From assembly GCF_003001955.1 (NCBI RefSeq), contig NZ_PVNH01000001.1:186001-250000 (forward strand): a stretch of 64,000 bases of DNA, written 5' to 3'. The stretch comes from Prauserella shujinwangii (lineage in GTDB: Bacteria; Actinomycetota; Actinomycetes; Mycobacteriales; Pseudonocardiaceae). The notes beneath the pieces are model-generated. The model searched no databases, was not told where the DNA came from, and saw only the letters and a list, made by a program, of their open reading frames with translations. Below are positions 21,495 through 29,619 of this stretch, piece after piece. Every line of letters starts with the position of its first letter. The stretch's first letter is position 1. The translations under genes were made by a program, and so were the position numbers.

Positions 21495-23054
21495 ATGATC
21501 CACCGCAGTCCGCTGCCCGACGTGGAGATCCCGGACGTCCCGCTCACCGACTACGTCCTCGGCGGGGCGGCCGCCCGCGGCGGCAAGGTCGCGCTCGTCG
21601 ACGGGGTGACGGGGGAGCGCCTCACCTACGCCGAGCTGGCCGCTGCCGTCGCGGCCGGTGCCGCCGGGTTCGCGCGCCTCGGCGTCGGCCCCGGCGACGT
21701 GGTCGCGCTGGTCAGCCACAACCAGCCCCGCTACGCCGTCGCCCTGCACGCCGCGCTGGCCGCGGGCGCCACGGTCACCCCGGCCAACCCGGTGCTCACC
21801 GAGGAGGAGCTGGGCAAGCAGCTCGGCGCGGCGCGGGCCTCGGTGGCGGTCGTCGCGGAGACCGCCGCCGACAAGGTGCGGCGGGCGGCACGCGCCGCCG
21901 GGGTCCGGCACGTCGTCGTCCTCGGCACGCACCCGGAGCTGCCCGGCTTCGACAGCCTGCTCGCCGGCGGCGGGCCCGCGCCGCGGCCCGCCCTCGACCC
22001 GGCCACCGCCGTCGCCGCGCTGCCGTTCTCCAGCGGCACCACCGGCACCGCGAAAGGCGTGCGGCTGTCCCACCGCAACCTCGTCGCCAACCTCGCGCAG
22101 ACCAGGGCGGGCTGGCGCATCGGCGCGGACGACGTGCAGGCCGCCGTGCTGCCGTTCTTCCACATCTACGGGTTCACGATCATCCTCAACTCCGGCCTGC
22201 TGGCCGGTGCGACCGTGGTCACCCTGCCCCGGTTCGAGCTCGCGACCTACCTGCGCGTGCTGGCGGAGCACCGGGTGACCCGTGCCTACTTCGCCCCGCC
22301 CATGGTGCTCGCGCTCGCCACCGCGCCGGAGGTGGCGGAGTACGACCTGTCGTCGCTGCGGTACGCGCTGTGCGGCGCGGCGCCGCTGGATCCGGACGTG
22401 ACCGAGCGGGCGGAGCGCGGGCTCGGCTGCCTCATCCGCCAGGGCTACGGGATGACCGAGGCGAGCCCCGGTACGCACCAGGTGTTCGACGCCGACTTCC
22501 CGGACACGCCCGCGGGCAGCGTCGGCAGGCTGTCCCCGAACACGGAGGCGCGGCTGGTGCGGCCGGGCACCGGCGAGGACGTGGAGCCGGGGGAGGCGGG
22601 GGAGCTGCTGATCCGGGGCCCGCAGGTCATGCTCGGCTACCTCGACAACCCGGAGGCCACGGCCGCGACCCTCACCGACGACGGCTGGCTGCACACCGGC
22701 GACCTGGTCCGCGTCGACGACGAGGGGCGGTTCTGGGTGGTCGACCGGCTCAAGGAACTGATCAAGTACAAGGGCTACCAGGTGGCCCCCGCCGAACTGG
22801 AGTCGGTGCTGCTCACGCATCCCTCGGTGCGCGACGCCGCCGTGGTCGGCGTGCCGCACGCCGAGGGCGGCGAGGCGCCCAAGGCGTTCGTGGTGGCCGG
22901 CGGCGAGCTGACCGAGGACGACGTGCTGGCGTGGGTGGCGGAGCGGGTGGCCCCGTACAAGAAGGTGCGGGCCGTGGAGTTCCTCGACGCCATCCCGAAA
23001 TCGCCGTCCGGCAAGATCCTGCGCCGCCTGCTCAAGGAGCGCCCTCCGTCCTGA
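21495..23054 (+). CDS. AMP-dependent acyl-CoA ligase (4-coumarate:CoA ligase-like)
   Basis: A 519-residue ANL-superfamily ligase that activates a carboxylate as the AMP ester and then the CoA thioester. Motifs: LPFSSGTTGTAKGVRLSHRN (P-loop), YGMTEASPGT, the hinge region RVDDEGRFWVVDRLKELIKY followed by KGYQVAP, and the catalytic lysine in PKSPSGKILRR. The overall pattern is that of plant-type 4CL and bacterial aryl-propenoate CoA ligases. It is last in the operon after a 61-nt gap and would feed the upstream hydratase/dehydrogenase/hydrolase. Confidence 0.92.
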   Translation: MIHRSPLPDVEIPDVPLTDYVLGGAAARGGKVALVDGVTGERLTYAELAAAVAAGAAGFARLGVGPGDVVALVSHNQPRYAVALHAALAAGATVTPANPVLTEEELGKQLGAARASVAVVAETAADKVRRAARAAGVRHVVVLGTHPELPGFDSLLAGGGPAPRPALDPATAVAALPFSSGTTGTAKGVRLSHRNLVANLAQTRAGWRIGADDVQAAVLPFFHIYGFTIILNSGLLAGATVVTLPRFELATYLRVLAEHRVTRAYFAPPMVLALATAPEVAEYDLSSLRYALCGAAPLDPDVTERAERGLGCLIRQGYGMTEASPGTHQVFDADFPDTPAGSVGRLSPNTEARLVRPGTGEDVEPGEAGELLIRGPQVMLGYLDNPEATAATLTDDGWLHTGDLVRVDDEGRFWVVDRLKELIKYKGYQVAPAELESVLLTHPSVRDAAVVGVPHAEGGEAPKAFVVAGGELTEDDVLAWVAERVAPYKKVRAVEFLDAIPKSPSGKILRRLLKERPPS

Positions 23055-23158
23055 GCCGCCGGGTGCCCCGCGTCGCGCTCGTCACGTTCCGCGCACGTGC
23101 GGGGAACACGGCCGCCCGGCCGCGCGTTTCCCCGTCACCGGACGGGAGGGAGACGCAG

Positions 23159-24301
23159 GTGGCGATCGTGACGGCGGGACGGATTCTCGGGTTCATGGCG
23201 GCCGGAGTGGGTGCGGCGGCCGCGGGCGGGTTCGCGTACGCGGCGCGGGACGTGCTGCCCGCGCTCGGCGGACGGCCGGACAGCGCCACGCTGCTGGCCT
23301 CGCCCCGGTTCCGGGACGGCGCGTTCCACAACCCGCTGCGGCCCCGTTTCCTCCCCGAGGGCAGCGGCCAGGTCGCTGTGCGCGAACTGGTCCTCGGCAA
23401 CCGGGACCGGCGCCCGCATGGTGCCGTGCCGCTCGTGCCGCCCGCGGGTCCCGCGCCGGACACCGGTGTGCACGTCACCTGGTACGGCCATGCCTCCTCG
23501 CTCGTGGAACTGGACGGCACCCGCGTGCTGTTCGACCCCGTGTGGAGCGAGCGGGTGTCGCCCTCGCAGGCGGTCGGGCCCCGGCGGCTGCATCCCGTCC
23601 CGCACCGGCTCACCGACCTGCCGCGCCTCGACGCGATCGCCATCTCCCACGACCACTACGACCACCTCGACATGGCGACCGTCGTGCGGCTCACCGAGCT
23701 GCAGGACGCGCCGTTCGTGGTGCCGCTCGGGGTGGGGGCCCACCTGCGCCGGTGGAACGTGCCCGAGAACCGGATCGTCGAGCTGGACTGGGGCGGCTCG
23801 GTGGAGGTCGCGGGCGCCCGCCTCGTCGCGACCCCCGCGCGGCACTTCTCCGGCCGGGGCTTCGCGCGCAACAACACGCTGTGGCTGTCGTGGGCGCTGC
23901 TCGGCGACCGGCACCGCGTGTTCTACACCGGTGACTCCGGCTACTTCGACGGCTACGCCGCGATCGGCGCCGAGCACGGCCCGTTCGACGCGACGCTCGT
24001 GCAGGTCGGCGCCTACTTCGCCGCCTGGCCGGACATCCACATGACGCCGGAGGAGGGGGTCGCGGCGCATCGCGACGTGCGGGGCGGGCTGCTGCTGCCG
24101 ATCCACTGGGCCACCTTCAACCTGGCACCGCACCCGTGGGCCGATCCGGCGGACCGCGTGTGGCAGGCGGCGAAGCAGCACGGGGTCGCGCTGGCCCTGC
24201 CCCGCCCCGGCGAGCGCGTGGACGTGGCCGCACCGCCGCCGGTCGACGGGTGGTGGCAGGCGCTGGCGACCCCGGCGGGGGTTTCCGCGCACGCTGCGTA
24301 A
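23159..24301 (+). CDS. MBL-fold metallo-hydrolase with N-terminal membrane anchor
   Basis: A 380-residue protein of the UlaG/NAPE-PLD-like beta-lactamase fold. The first 30 residues are a hydrophobic segment (FMAAGVGAAAAGGFAYAA), probably an anchor or signal. Metal ligands are visible in ISHDHYDHLD (HxHxDH) and in ARHFSGRG, YTGDSGYFDG and PIHWATF. Similar proteins hydrolyse phospholipids or act as ribonucleoside phosphodiesterases; the substrate is unknown. GGGAGGGAG lies about 7 nt before GTG 23159. Confidence 0.87.
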   Translation: MAIVTAGRILGFMAAGVGAAAAGGFAYAARDVLPALGGRPDSATLLASPRFRDGAFHNPLRPRFLPEGSGQVAVRELVLGNRDRRPHGAVPLVPPAGPAPDTGVHVTWYGHASSLVELDGTRVLFDPVWSERVSPSQAVGPRRLHPVPHRLTDLPRLDAIAISHDHYDHLDMATVVRLTELQDAPFVVPLGVGAHLRRWNVPENRIVELDWGGSVEVAGARLVATPARHFSGRGFARNNTLWLSWALLGDRHRVFYTGDSGYFDGYAAIGAEHGPFDATLVQVGAYFAAWPDIHMTPEEGVAAHRDVRGGLLLPIHWATFNLAPHPWADPADRVWQAAKQHGVALALPRPGERVDVAAPPPVDGWWQALATPAGVSAHAA

Positions 24302-24341
24302 CCAGGCACCATGGCGGCCACCCGACCCGGAAAGGCTGCCC

Positions 24342-25490
24342 ATGAGACGGCCAGCGAGACGCACCGCCGCCCTGTGCCTGCTCGGAGCCGTGACCCTCGG
24401 CGGCGCCTGCACCGCCGCGCCCGCCGACCCCAGGGCCGTCCCGGCGCCCCCGGGGGCGCCACCGTCGGCCACCACCCCGCCGCCCCCGCCGTCGTTCACC
24501 GTCGTGGCCACCGGGGACGTGCTGATCCACCCCGCGCTCACCGAGCAGGCGGCCCGCGACGCCGACGGCGCGGGGGAGGAGTTCGACTACCGGCCACTGT
24601 TCCAGGGCATCCGGCCGCTCATCTCCCGGGCGGATCTCGCGCTGTGCCACCTGGAGGTGCCGCTCGCCGAGGACGGCGGCCCGTACAGCGGCTATCCCCA
24701 GTTCAACGCGCCGCCCGAGCTGGCTGGAGCCCTGGCCGACACCGGCTACGACGGCTGTTCCACCGCGTCCAACCACGTGCTCGACCAGGGGCCGGACGGC
24801 GTCACCCGCACGCTCGACGCGCTCGACGAGGCCGGGCTGCGGCACACCGGTGCCGCCCGCAGCGAACGGGAGGCCACCACACCGCTGCTGTTCGACGTGG
24901 ACGGCACCCAGGTCGGGCACCTGTCGTACACGTTCAGCTTCAACGGCTTCACCGAGCCCGGCGGCACGCCGTGGCTGGCCAACGAGCTCGATCCGGCCGC
25001 CGTCGTGGCGGACGCGGAGGCGGCCCGCGCCGCGGGGGCGGACGTGGTGATCGCCAGCCTGCACTGGGGCCAGGAGTACCAGCACGACCCGACCGAGGAA
25101 CAGCGGCGGCTGGCCCGGCAGCTGCTCGCCGAGGACTCGATCGACCTCCTCATCGGTCACCACGCGCACGTGGTGCAGCCGATCGAGCGGATCGACGGCG
25201 AATGGGTCGCCTACGGGCTCGGCAACTCGGTGGCCCGGCACGCGGAACCGCGGGGCGTGAGCGAGGAGGGGATCGCGGCCAGGTTCCGGTTCACCCGCGA
25301 CGGCGACCGCTGGGTGGTCGAGACCGCCGAGTACGTGCCCACCCTGGTCGAGCTGGGGCCGCCGATCCGGCTGGTCGACCTCACCAGCAGTGCCGAGACC
25401 GACCGGCGTGCCGAGGCGCTGGAGCGCACGGACGGGATCGTGCTCAGCCGCGGCGGCGCCGAGGACGGGCTGACCCGCCCCGGCCGCTGA
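24342..25490 (+). CDS. CapA-family lipoprotein (poly-gamma-glutamate biosynthesis-like)
   Basis: A 382-residue exported protein. It has a lipoprotein signal with the lipobox LGGAC near residue 23 and a Pro/Ala-rich linker, then a metallophosphatase-like CapA domain starting VVATGDVLIHP and continuing DLALCHLEVPLAEDGG, TASNHVLDQG, IASLHWGQEYQ and LLIGHHAHVVQPIER. The name comes from capsule synthesis, but no other capsule genes are nearby, so the true role is unknown. GGAAAGG precedes the ATG. The 3' end overlaps the convergent LysR gene by 47 nt. Confidence 0.9.
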   Translation: MRRPARRTAALCLLGAVTLGGACTAAPADPRAVPAPPGAPPSATTPPPPPSFTVVATGDVLIHPALTEQAARDADGAGEEFDYRPLFQGIRPLISRADLALCHLEVPLAEDGGPYSGYPQFNAPPELAGALADTGYDGCSTASNHVLDQGPDGVTRTLDALDEAGLRHTGAARSEREATTPLLFDVDGTQVGHLSYTFSFNGFTEPGGTPWLANELDPAAVVADAEAARAAGADVVIASLHWGQEYQHDPTEEQRRLARQLLAEDSIDLLIGHHAHVVQPIERIDGEWVAYGLGNSVARHAEPRGVSEEGIAARFRFTRDGDRWVVETAEYVPTLVELGPPIRLVDLTSSAETDRRAEALERTDGIVLSRGGAEDGLTRPGR

Positions 25491-26382
25491 CCCGCTCGAC
25501 GAGCAGCGCCAGCAGCAGCTCCACGGCGGGTGAGGAGTCGGCGGCCCGGGTGGTGGCGTGCACCTCCCGCGCCAGCGGTGCCGGGCGCGCCACCGCGCGG
25601 AACGTCACGCCCGCGTGGAGGTGACCGCCGTCGGCGGCCAGTTCCGGCACGAGCGCCACGCCGAAGTCGGCGGCGACCAGCCGCAGCATCACCTCGTAGC
25701 TGTCGGTGCGGAAACGCACGGCAGGCTCGAAGCCCGCCGCGCGGCACGTCAGCTCCACCAGCGCCTGGAAGCCCGTGGCCGGGCGCGGCGAGATCCAGTC
25801 CGCGTCCGCGTAGTCCCGCAGCCGCACGGCGCCCCCGGAGCCGGGCCGCAGGCTCGGCGGCACCGCCAGCAGCAGCCGCTCGCTGCGCAGCGCGGTCTGG
25901 CGCAGCCCGCGCAGGTCGGGCTTCGGCAGCTGGGCGTACTGGTGGGTCACGGCCAGGTCGACGTCGCCGGCCCGGACGGCGGGCACCGCCTCGTCCGGTT
26001 CCAGCTCCAGGAACGTCAGCTCCACGTCGGGATGCCGCCTGCGGAACGCGGCCAGCGCGGGCACGGTGAACCCCGCCGCGGTGCCGAAGGCCGCGACCCG
26101 CAGCCGCCCGCCGCGCAGCCCGGCGACCGACAGCAGCGCCTGCTCCGCGCCGTCCAGCTCGGCCAGGACGCGGTCGGCCCGCTCGGCGAGCACCCGGCCC
26201 GCCTCGGTGAGCCGGACGCTGCGGGCCCCGCGTTCGAGCAGCGGCACGCCCGTGTGCCGTTCCAGCGCGGCCAGCTGCTGGGACGCGGCCGCCGCCGTGC
26301 ACCCGGCACGCTGGGCCGCGCCCGCGATCGAGCCGGTGCGGGCGACATCCCGCAGCAGCCGCAGGCGGCGCGGATCGAGCAT
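25444..26382 (-). CDS. LysR-family transcriptional regulator
   Basis: A 312-residue LTTR. The N-terminal HTH is LRLLRDVARTGSIAGAAQRA with CTAAAASQQLAALE, followed by a periplasmic-binding-like effector domain (GRLRVAAFGTAAGFTVPALA). It is divergent from the PLP-dependent dehydratase gene with 71 nt between starts, the classic LTTR target arrangement. A TAAGTT -10 lies 6 nt before its ATG, so the mRNA is probably leaderless. A CTT-N11-AAG sequence at 26391-26407 could be a weak T-N11-A operator. Confidence 0.9.
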   Translation of the reverse strand: MLDPRRLRLLRDVARTGSIAGAAQRAGCTAAAASQQLAALERHTGVPLLERGARSVRLTEAGRVLAERADRVLAELDGAEQALLSVAGLRGGRLRVAAFGTAAGFTVPALAAFRRRHPDVELTFLELEPDEAVPAVRAGDVDLAVTHQYAQLPKPDLRGLRQTALRSERLLLAVPPSLRPGSGGAVRLRDYADADWISPRPATGFQALVELTCRAAGFEPAVRFRTDSYEVMLRLVAADFGVALVPELAADGGHLHAGVTFRAVARPAPLAREVHATTRAADSSPAVELLLALLVERVSGRGGSARPRRRRG

Positions 26383-26388
26383 AGAGAC

Positions 26389-26394
26389 AACTTA
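26389..26394 (-). promoter_or_regulatory. -10 element TAAGTT, leaderless LysR promoter
   Basis: Minus-strand TAAGTT (26394-26389) ends 6 nt before ATG 26382, leaving no room for a leader or a ribosome binding site. Confidence 0.55.
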
Positions 26395-26453
26395 CGCTCA
26401 CCCGAAGAAGACAGGACTGGTCATGGTGCTCGCGGGCGGCGCACGCTGGGGGT

Positions 26454-27419
26454 ATGCGATCCGTACGCACCCCGTCCCCCGACGACGTCGAGCGCGCGTG
26501 GCGCGTCGTGCGGGACGTGCTGGCGCCCACCCCGGTGTGGTCCGGCGCGCCCGCGCTGAAGCTGGAGACCTGGCAGCCGACCGGGTCGTTCAAGGTGCGC
26601 GGCGCCCTCACCGCGGTCGCCGCGCTGCCCGGGAACGAACAGGTGGTCACCGCGTCGGCGGGCAACCACGGCCTCGGCGTCGCGTTCGCGGCGAGCAGGC
26701 TCGGCAGGCGGGCGACCGTGGTCGTGGCGGAGAACGCCTCGGCGGCCAAGGTCGCGGCCCTGCGCACCTTCGGCGTGGAGCTCGTGCAGGTCGGCGCCAC
26801 CTTCGCCGAGGCGGAGGCGCACGCGCTGGAGCTGGCCGAACGCGGTGCCCACTACGTGTCCCCGTACAACGACCCCGATGTGATCGCGGGCCAGGGGACC
26901 ATCGGCTACGAGCTCGCCGAGCAGCTCGGCACCCCGCTGACCCCGCTGACCGTGGTGTGCGCCGTGGGCGGGGGCGGGCTCGCGTCCGGGCTGGGCCTGT
27001 GGGCCGCCACCGTGCCCGGGGTCCGCGTCGTCGGCGTCGAGGTGGACGCGGCGCCGTCGATGGCCGCCGCCCTGCGCGCCGGGCGCCAGGTCCCCGTCGA
27101 CGTGCGGCCCACGGTCGCCGACGGCATCGCCGGCAACCTCGAACCGGGTTCGGTCACGATCGACCTGATCGCCAAGCACGTCGACGAGCTGGTGTCGGTC
27201 ACCGAGGACCAGGTGCGCGCCGCGATCCGGCACCTCGCCGCCGACCGGGGCCTCGTCGCCGAGGGCGCCGGGGCGGCTCCGGTGGCGGCGCTGCTCGCGG
27301 GCACCGTGCGGGCCGGCGAGCGCACCGTGGCGGTCGTGTCGGGCCGCAACATCGCCCTGCCGGCGCTGGCCGACGTCCTCGCGGAGGAGGGCGCGCGGCG
27401 GGACCGGGGCACGCCCTAA
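26454..27419 (+). CDS. PLP-dependent serine/threonine dehydratase-like lyase
   Basis: A 321-residue fold type II PLP enzyme. The Schiff-base lysine is in PTGSFKVRGAL, the substrate/asparagine loop is TASAGNHGLGVAFAA, and the phosphate-binding glycine loop is CAVGGGGLASGL. It lacks the C-terminal ACT regulatory domain of biosynthetic threonine deaminase, so it is more like catabolic threonine/serine dehydratases or hydroxy-amino-acid lyases. Divergent from the LysR gene, its likely regulator. The last base-triplet TAA is shared with the -10 of the next gene. Confidence 0.9.
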   Translation: MRSVRTPSPDDVERAWRVVRDVLAPTPVWSGAPALKLETWQPTGSFKVRGALTAVAALPGNEQVVTASAGNHGLGVAFAASRLGRRATVVVAENASAAKVAALRTFGVELVQVGATFAEAEAHALELAERGAHYVSPYNDPDVIAGQGTIGYELAEQLGTPLTPLTVVCAVGGGGLASGLGLWAATVPGVRVVGVEVDAAPSMAAALRAGRQVPVDVRPTVADGIAGNLEPGSVTIDLIAKHVDELVSVTEDQVRAAIRHLAADRGLVAEGAGAAPVAALLAGTVRAGERTVAVVSGRNIALPALADVLAEEGARRDRGTP

Positions 27420-27422
27420 GCT
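27417..27422 (+). promoter_or_regulatory. -10 element TAAGCT overlapping a stop codon
   Basis: TAAGCT contains the TAA stop of the dehydratase gene and ends 6 nt before ATG 27429, giving a leaderless start for the PH-domain pair. Confidence 0.5.
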
Positions 27423-27428
27423 GGCGCC

Positions 27429-27983
27429 ATGCCGGCGACCGGGGGAAGGCCCGCCCACGACGACCCAGGCTCCGACGACAGCGGCAACGGCGGCGCGGTG
27501 CTGCGCCTGCGGCCACCCGTCAACCGGGTCGATCCGCGGGCGAAGCGATGGTGGTGGACGCAGACCCTCGCGATCACCGGCGCGCCGCTCGTGGTGCTCG
27601 TCGTCCTCGCGCTCGCCCTGCCGCCCGCGCGGGGGTGGCTGCTGGTGGCGGCCGCCGCCGTCGCGGCGGCCGGACTCCCGCTGGGCATCCTGCTGCCGCT
27701 GTGGTGGTATCGCGTGCACCGCTGGGAGGTCACCGACTCCGCCGTCTACACCCGCACCGGCTACTTCTGGCAGGAGTGGCGAGTGGCGCCCATGTCCCGG
27801 ATCCAGACCGTGGACACCCAGCGCGGGCCGCTGGAGCAGCTGTTCGGGCTCGCCACCGTCACCGTCAGCACGGCCTCGGCGAAGGGTGCGGTGACCATCC
27901 AGGGCCTCGATCACCAGCTGGCGGCCGACCTGGTCCAGCAGCTGACCGAGACCACGCAGGCCACGCCGGGGGACGCGACGTGA
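27429..27983 (+). CDS. bacterial PH-domain membrane protein (YdbS-like)
   Basis: A 184-residue protein with two transmembrane segments (PLVVLVVLALALPP and LLVAAAAVAAAGLPLGILLP), followed by a bPH2 (PF03703-type) domain with the family landmark WEVTDSAVYTRTGYFWQEWR and RIQTVDTQRGPLEQLFGLAT. Such proteins come in adjacent pairs (YdbS/YdbT in Bacillus), which in Bacillus affect resistance to some bacteriocins; the general function is uncertain. The downstream GTG overlaps its stop by 4 nt. Confidence 0.87.
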   Translation: MPATGGRPAHDDPGSDDSGNGGAVLRLRPPVNRVDPRAKRWWWTQTLAITGAPLVVLVVLALALPPARGWLLVAAAAVAAAGLPLGILLPLWWYRVHRWEVTDSAVYTRTGYFWQEWRVAPMSRIQTVDTQRGPLEQLFGLATVTVSTASAKGAVTIQGLDHQLAADLVQQLTETTQATPGDAT

Positions 27984-29485
27984 CCACGGCCGAGACCGAG
28001 TGGCGCAAGCTGGACCGCCGCACGGTGGTGGTGTCCGTGCTGCGGACCGCGGGGCTCGTCGCCGTGGGTGCGCTGCCCGCGGTCGTCGCGGTGTCCGGGA
28101 GGTTCTCCCTGGCACTGGCCGCGGTCACGGTGGGACCCGCCATGGTGCTGATCATCGGGGCGGTGGCCATCGGCGACGACATCCGCTGGCGCCGCACGAG
28201 CTACCGGATCGGCGCCGAGCGGGTGGAGCTGGTGAGCGGCATCGTCGTGCGCAAGCGGCGCTCCCTGGCGACGGAACGGATCCGCAGCGTCGACGTCACC
28301 GCCGGGTTGCTGCTGCGGGTGTTCGGGCTGGCGCACGTCAAGATCGGCACCGGAGAGCAGACCGGGGCGGGGGAGAGCTCGCTGTCGCTGCACCCGGTCG
28401 CCGCGGCGGAGGGCGAGCGGCTGCGCCGGGAACTGCTCGACCGGCCCGCCGTGCGGGAACGGGCCGCGGCGGCGGACGGCACGCTGTCCCGCATCGACCC
28501 GTCGTGGATCCGCTTCGCCCCGGTGTCGGTCCTGACGCCCGCGATCGGCGGCGCCGCGTTCGGTGCCGTGCTGCAGGTGGCCGAGTGGTTCGGCATGCAG
28601 GAGGGCGTCATCTCGTGGACGCTCGACCAGCTGCGCGCGTTTCCGCTGGTCGTGTCCGTACTGGCGTTCGTGGCCGCGGGTCTGGTGGTCGGCGTCGTCG
28701 GGTCACTGCTGTGGTTCGTGGAGATGTGGTGGGACTACCGCCTCGAACGCGAGCCGGGCGGCACGCTGCGCGTGCGCAGGGGCCTGCTCACCACCCGCTC
28801 GGTGTCGCTGGAGGAGCGCAGGCTGCGCGGCGTCGAGGTGGTCGAGCCGCTGGGCAACCGGCTGCTCGGCGCGGGCCGGGTGGACGCCGTCGCCACCGGG
28901 CTGTCCCGGCAGAAGGAGGGCGAGCGCACCGACACGAAGACGCTGCAGCCCGCCGCGCCCCGCGCCGAGGCCGACCGGGTCGCCGCGCTCGTGCTGCGGG
29001 AGGAGGTCTCGCCGACGGCGTCGGTGCGGCTGCGGGGCCATCCGCGCGCGGCGCGCGGCAGGCGGGTGCGGTGGGCACTGCTGACCGTGCTGGTCGCCGT
29101 GGCGCCGCTGCTGGTGCTGGGGCTCGTGCTCACGCCGGTGCTGCTGCACCTGGCCTGGATCTGCGCGCTGGTGCTGACCCCGGTCGCGGTGGCGATCGCG
29201 TTCGACGCCTACCGCAACCTCGGGCACGGCATCACCGGCGGCTACCTGGTCGCGCGGCACGGGGCGGTGCGGCGCAGCACCGTCGCGTTGCAACGGCGCG
29301 GCGTGATCGGCTGGACGGCGAGGCAGTCGATCTTCCAGCGGCGGCGCGGACTGCTCACGCTGACCGCGACCACGGCCGCGGGCGGCGGCGCGTACTCCGT
29401 GCACGACGTGGGCGAGAGCGAGGGCCTGACGTTCGCCGAGGAGGCCGTTCCCGACCTGTTCGGTCCGTTCCTGGAACGCACCTGA
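27980..29485 (+). CDS. bacterial PH-domain membrane protein (YdbT-like)
   Basis: A 501-residue partner of the preceding gene with three bPH2 repeats separated by membrane pairs. Each repeat carries the typical arrangement, for example YRIGAERVELVSGIVVRKRR with RIRSVDVTAGLLLRVFGLA, then LRVRRGLLTTRSVSLEERRL, and finally ARHGAVRRSTVALQRRGVIG. Hydrophobic hairpins lie near residues 15-60, 180-250 and 360-400. The pair probably acts as one membrane complex; function unknown. It ends just before the GAGTCCCC repeat array, which may stop transcription. Confidence 0.87.
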   Translation: MTTAETEWRKLDRRTVVVSVLRTAGLVAVGALPAVVAVSGRFSLALAAVTVGPAMVLIIGAVAIGDDIRWRRTSYRIGAERVELVSGIVVRKRRSLATERIRSVDVTAGLLLRVFGLAHVKIGTGEQTGAGESSLSLHPVAAAEGERLRRELLDRPAVRERAAAADGTLSRIDPSWIRFAPVSVLTPAIGGAAFGAVLQVAEWFGMQEGVISWTLDQLRAFPLVVSVLAFVAAGLVVGVVGSLLWFVEMWWDYRLEREPGGTLRVRRGLLTTRSVSLEERRLRGVEVVEPLGNRLLGAGRVDAVATGLSRQKEGERTDTKTLQPAAPRAEADRVAALVLREEVSPTASVRLRGHPRAARGRRVRWALLTVLVAVAPLLVLGLVLTPVLLHLAWICALVLTPVAVAIAFDAYRNLGHGITGGYLVARHGAVRRSTVALQRRGVIGWTARQSIFQRRRGLLTLTATTAAGGGAYSVHDVGESEGLTFAEEAVPDLFGPFLERT

Positions 29486-29488
29486 TCC

Positions 29489-29605
29489 GCGAGTCCCCCG
29501 TTCCGGACGCCGAGTGCCGCGTTCGGGACTCGGCGTCCGGTGCCGGAAGGGGAGTCCGCGAGCTCTGCGCGGGGGACTCGCGTGCCTGGGCGGGGGACTC
29601 GCGGG
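29489..29605. repeat. GAGTCCCC/GGGGACTC repeat array with nested hairpins
   Basis: The 134-nt gap before the aminotransferase contains CGCGAGTCCCCC (29489-29500), its inverted copy GGGGGACTCGCG at 29571-29582, and a further GGGGGACTCGCG at 29592-29603. Nested inside, 29503-29515 and 29528-29540 form a perfect 13-bp stem with a 12-nt loop. It probably terminates the upstream operon. It has the same architecture as the arrays at 10.7 and 44.35 kb but a different sequence. Confidence 0.8.
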
Positions 29606-29607
29606 GC

Positions 29608-29613
29608 TAGGGT
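29608..29613 (+). promoter_or_regulatory. -10 element TAGGGT, leaderless aminotransferase promoter
   Basis: TAGGGT ends 6 nt before ATG 29620 and lies immediately after the repeat array. Confidence 0.55.
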
Positions 29614-29619
29614 CGTCGC

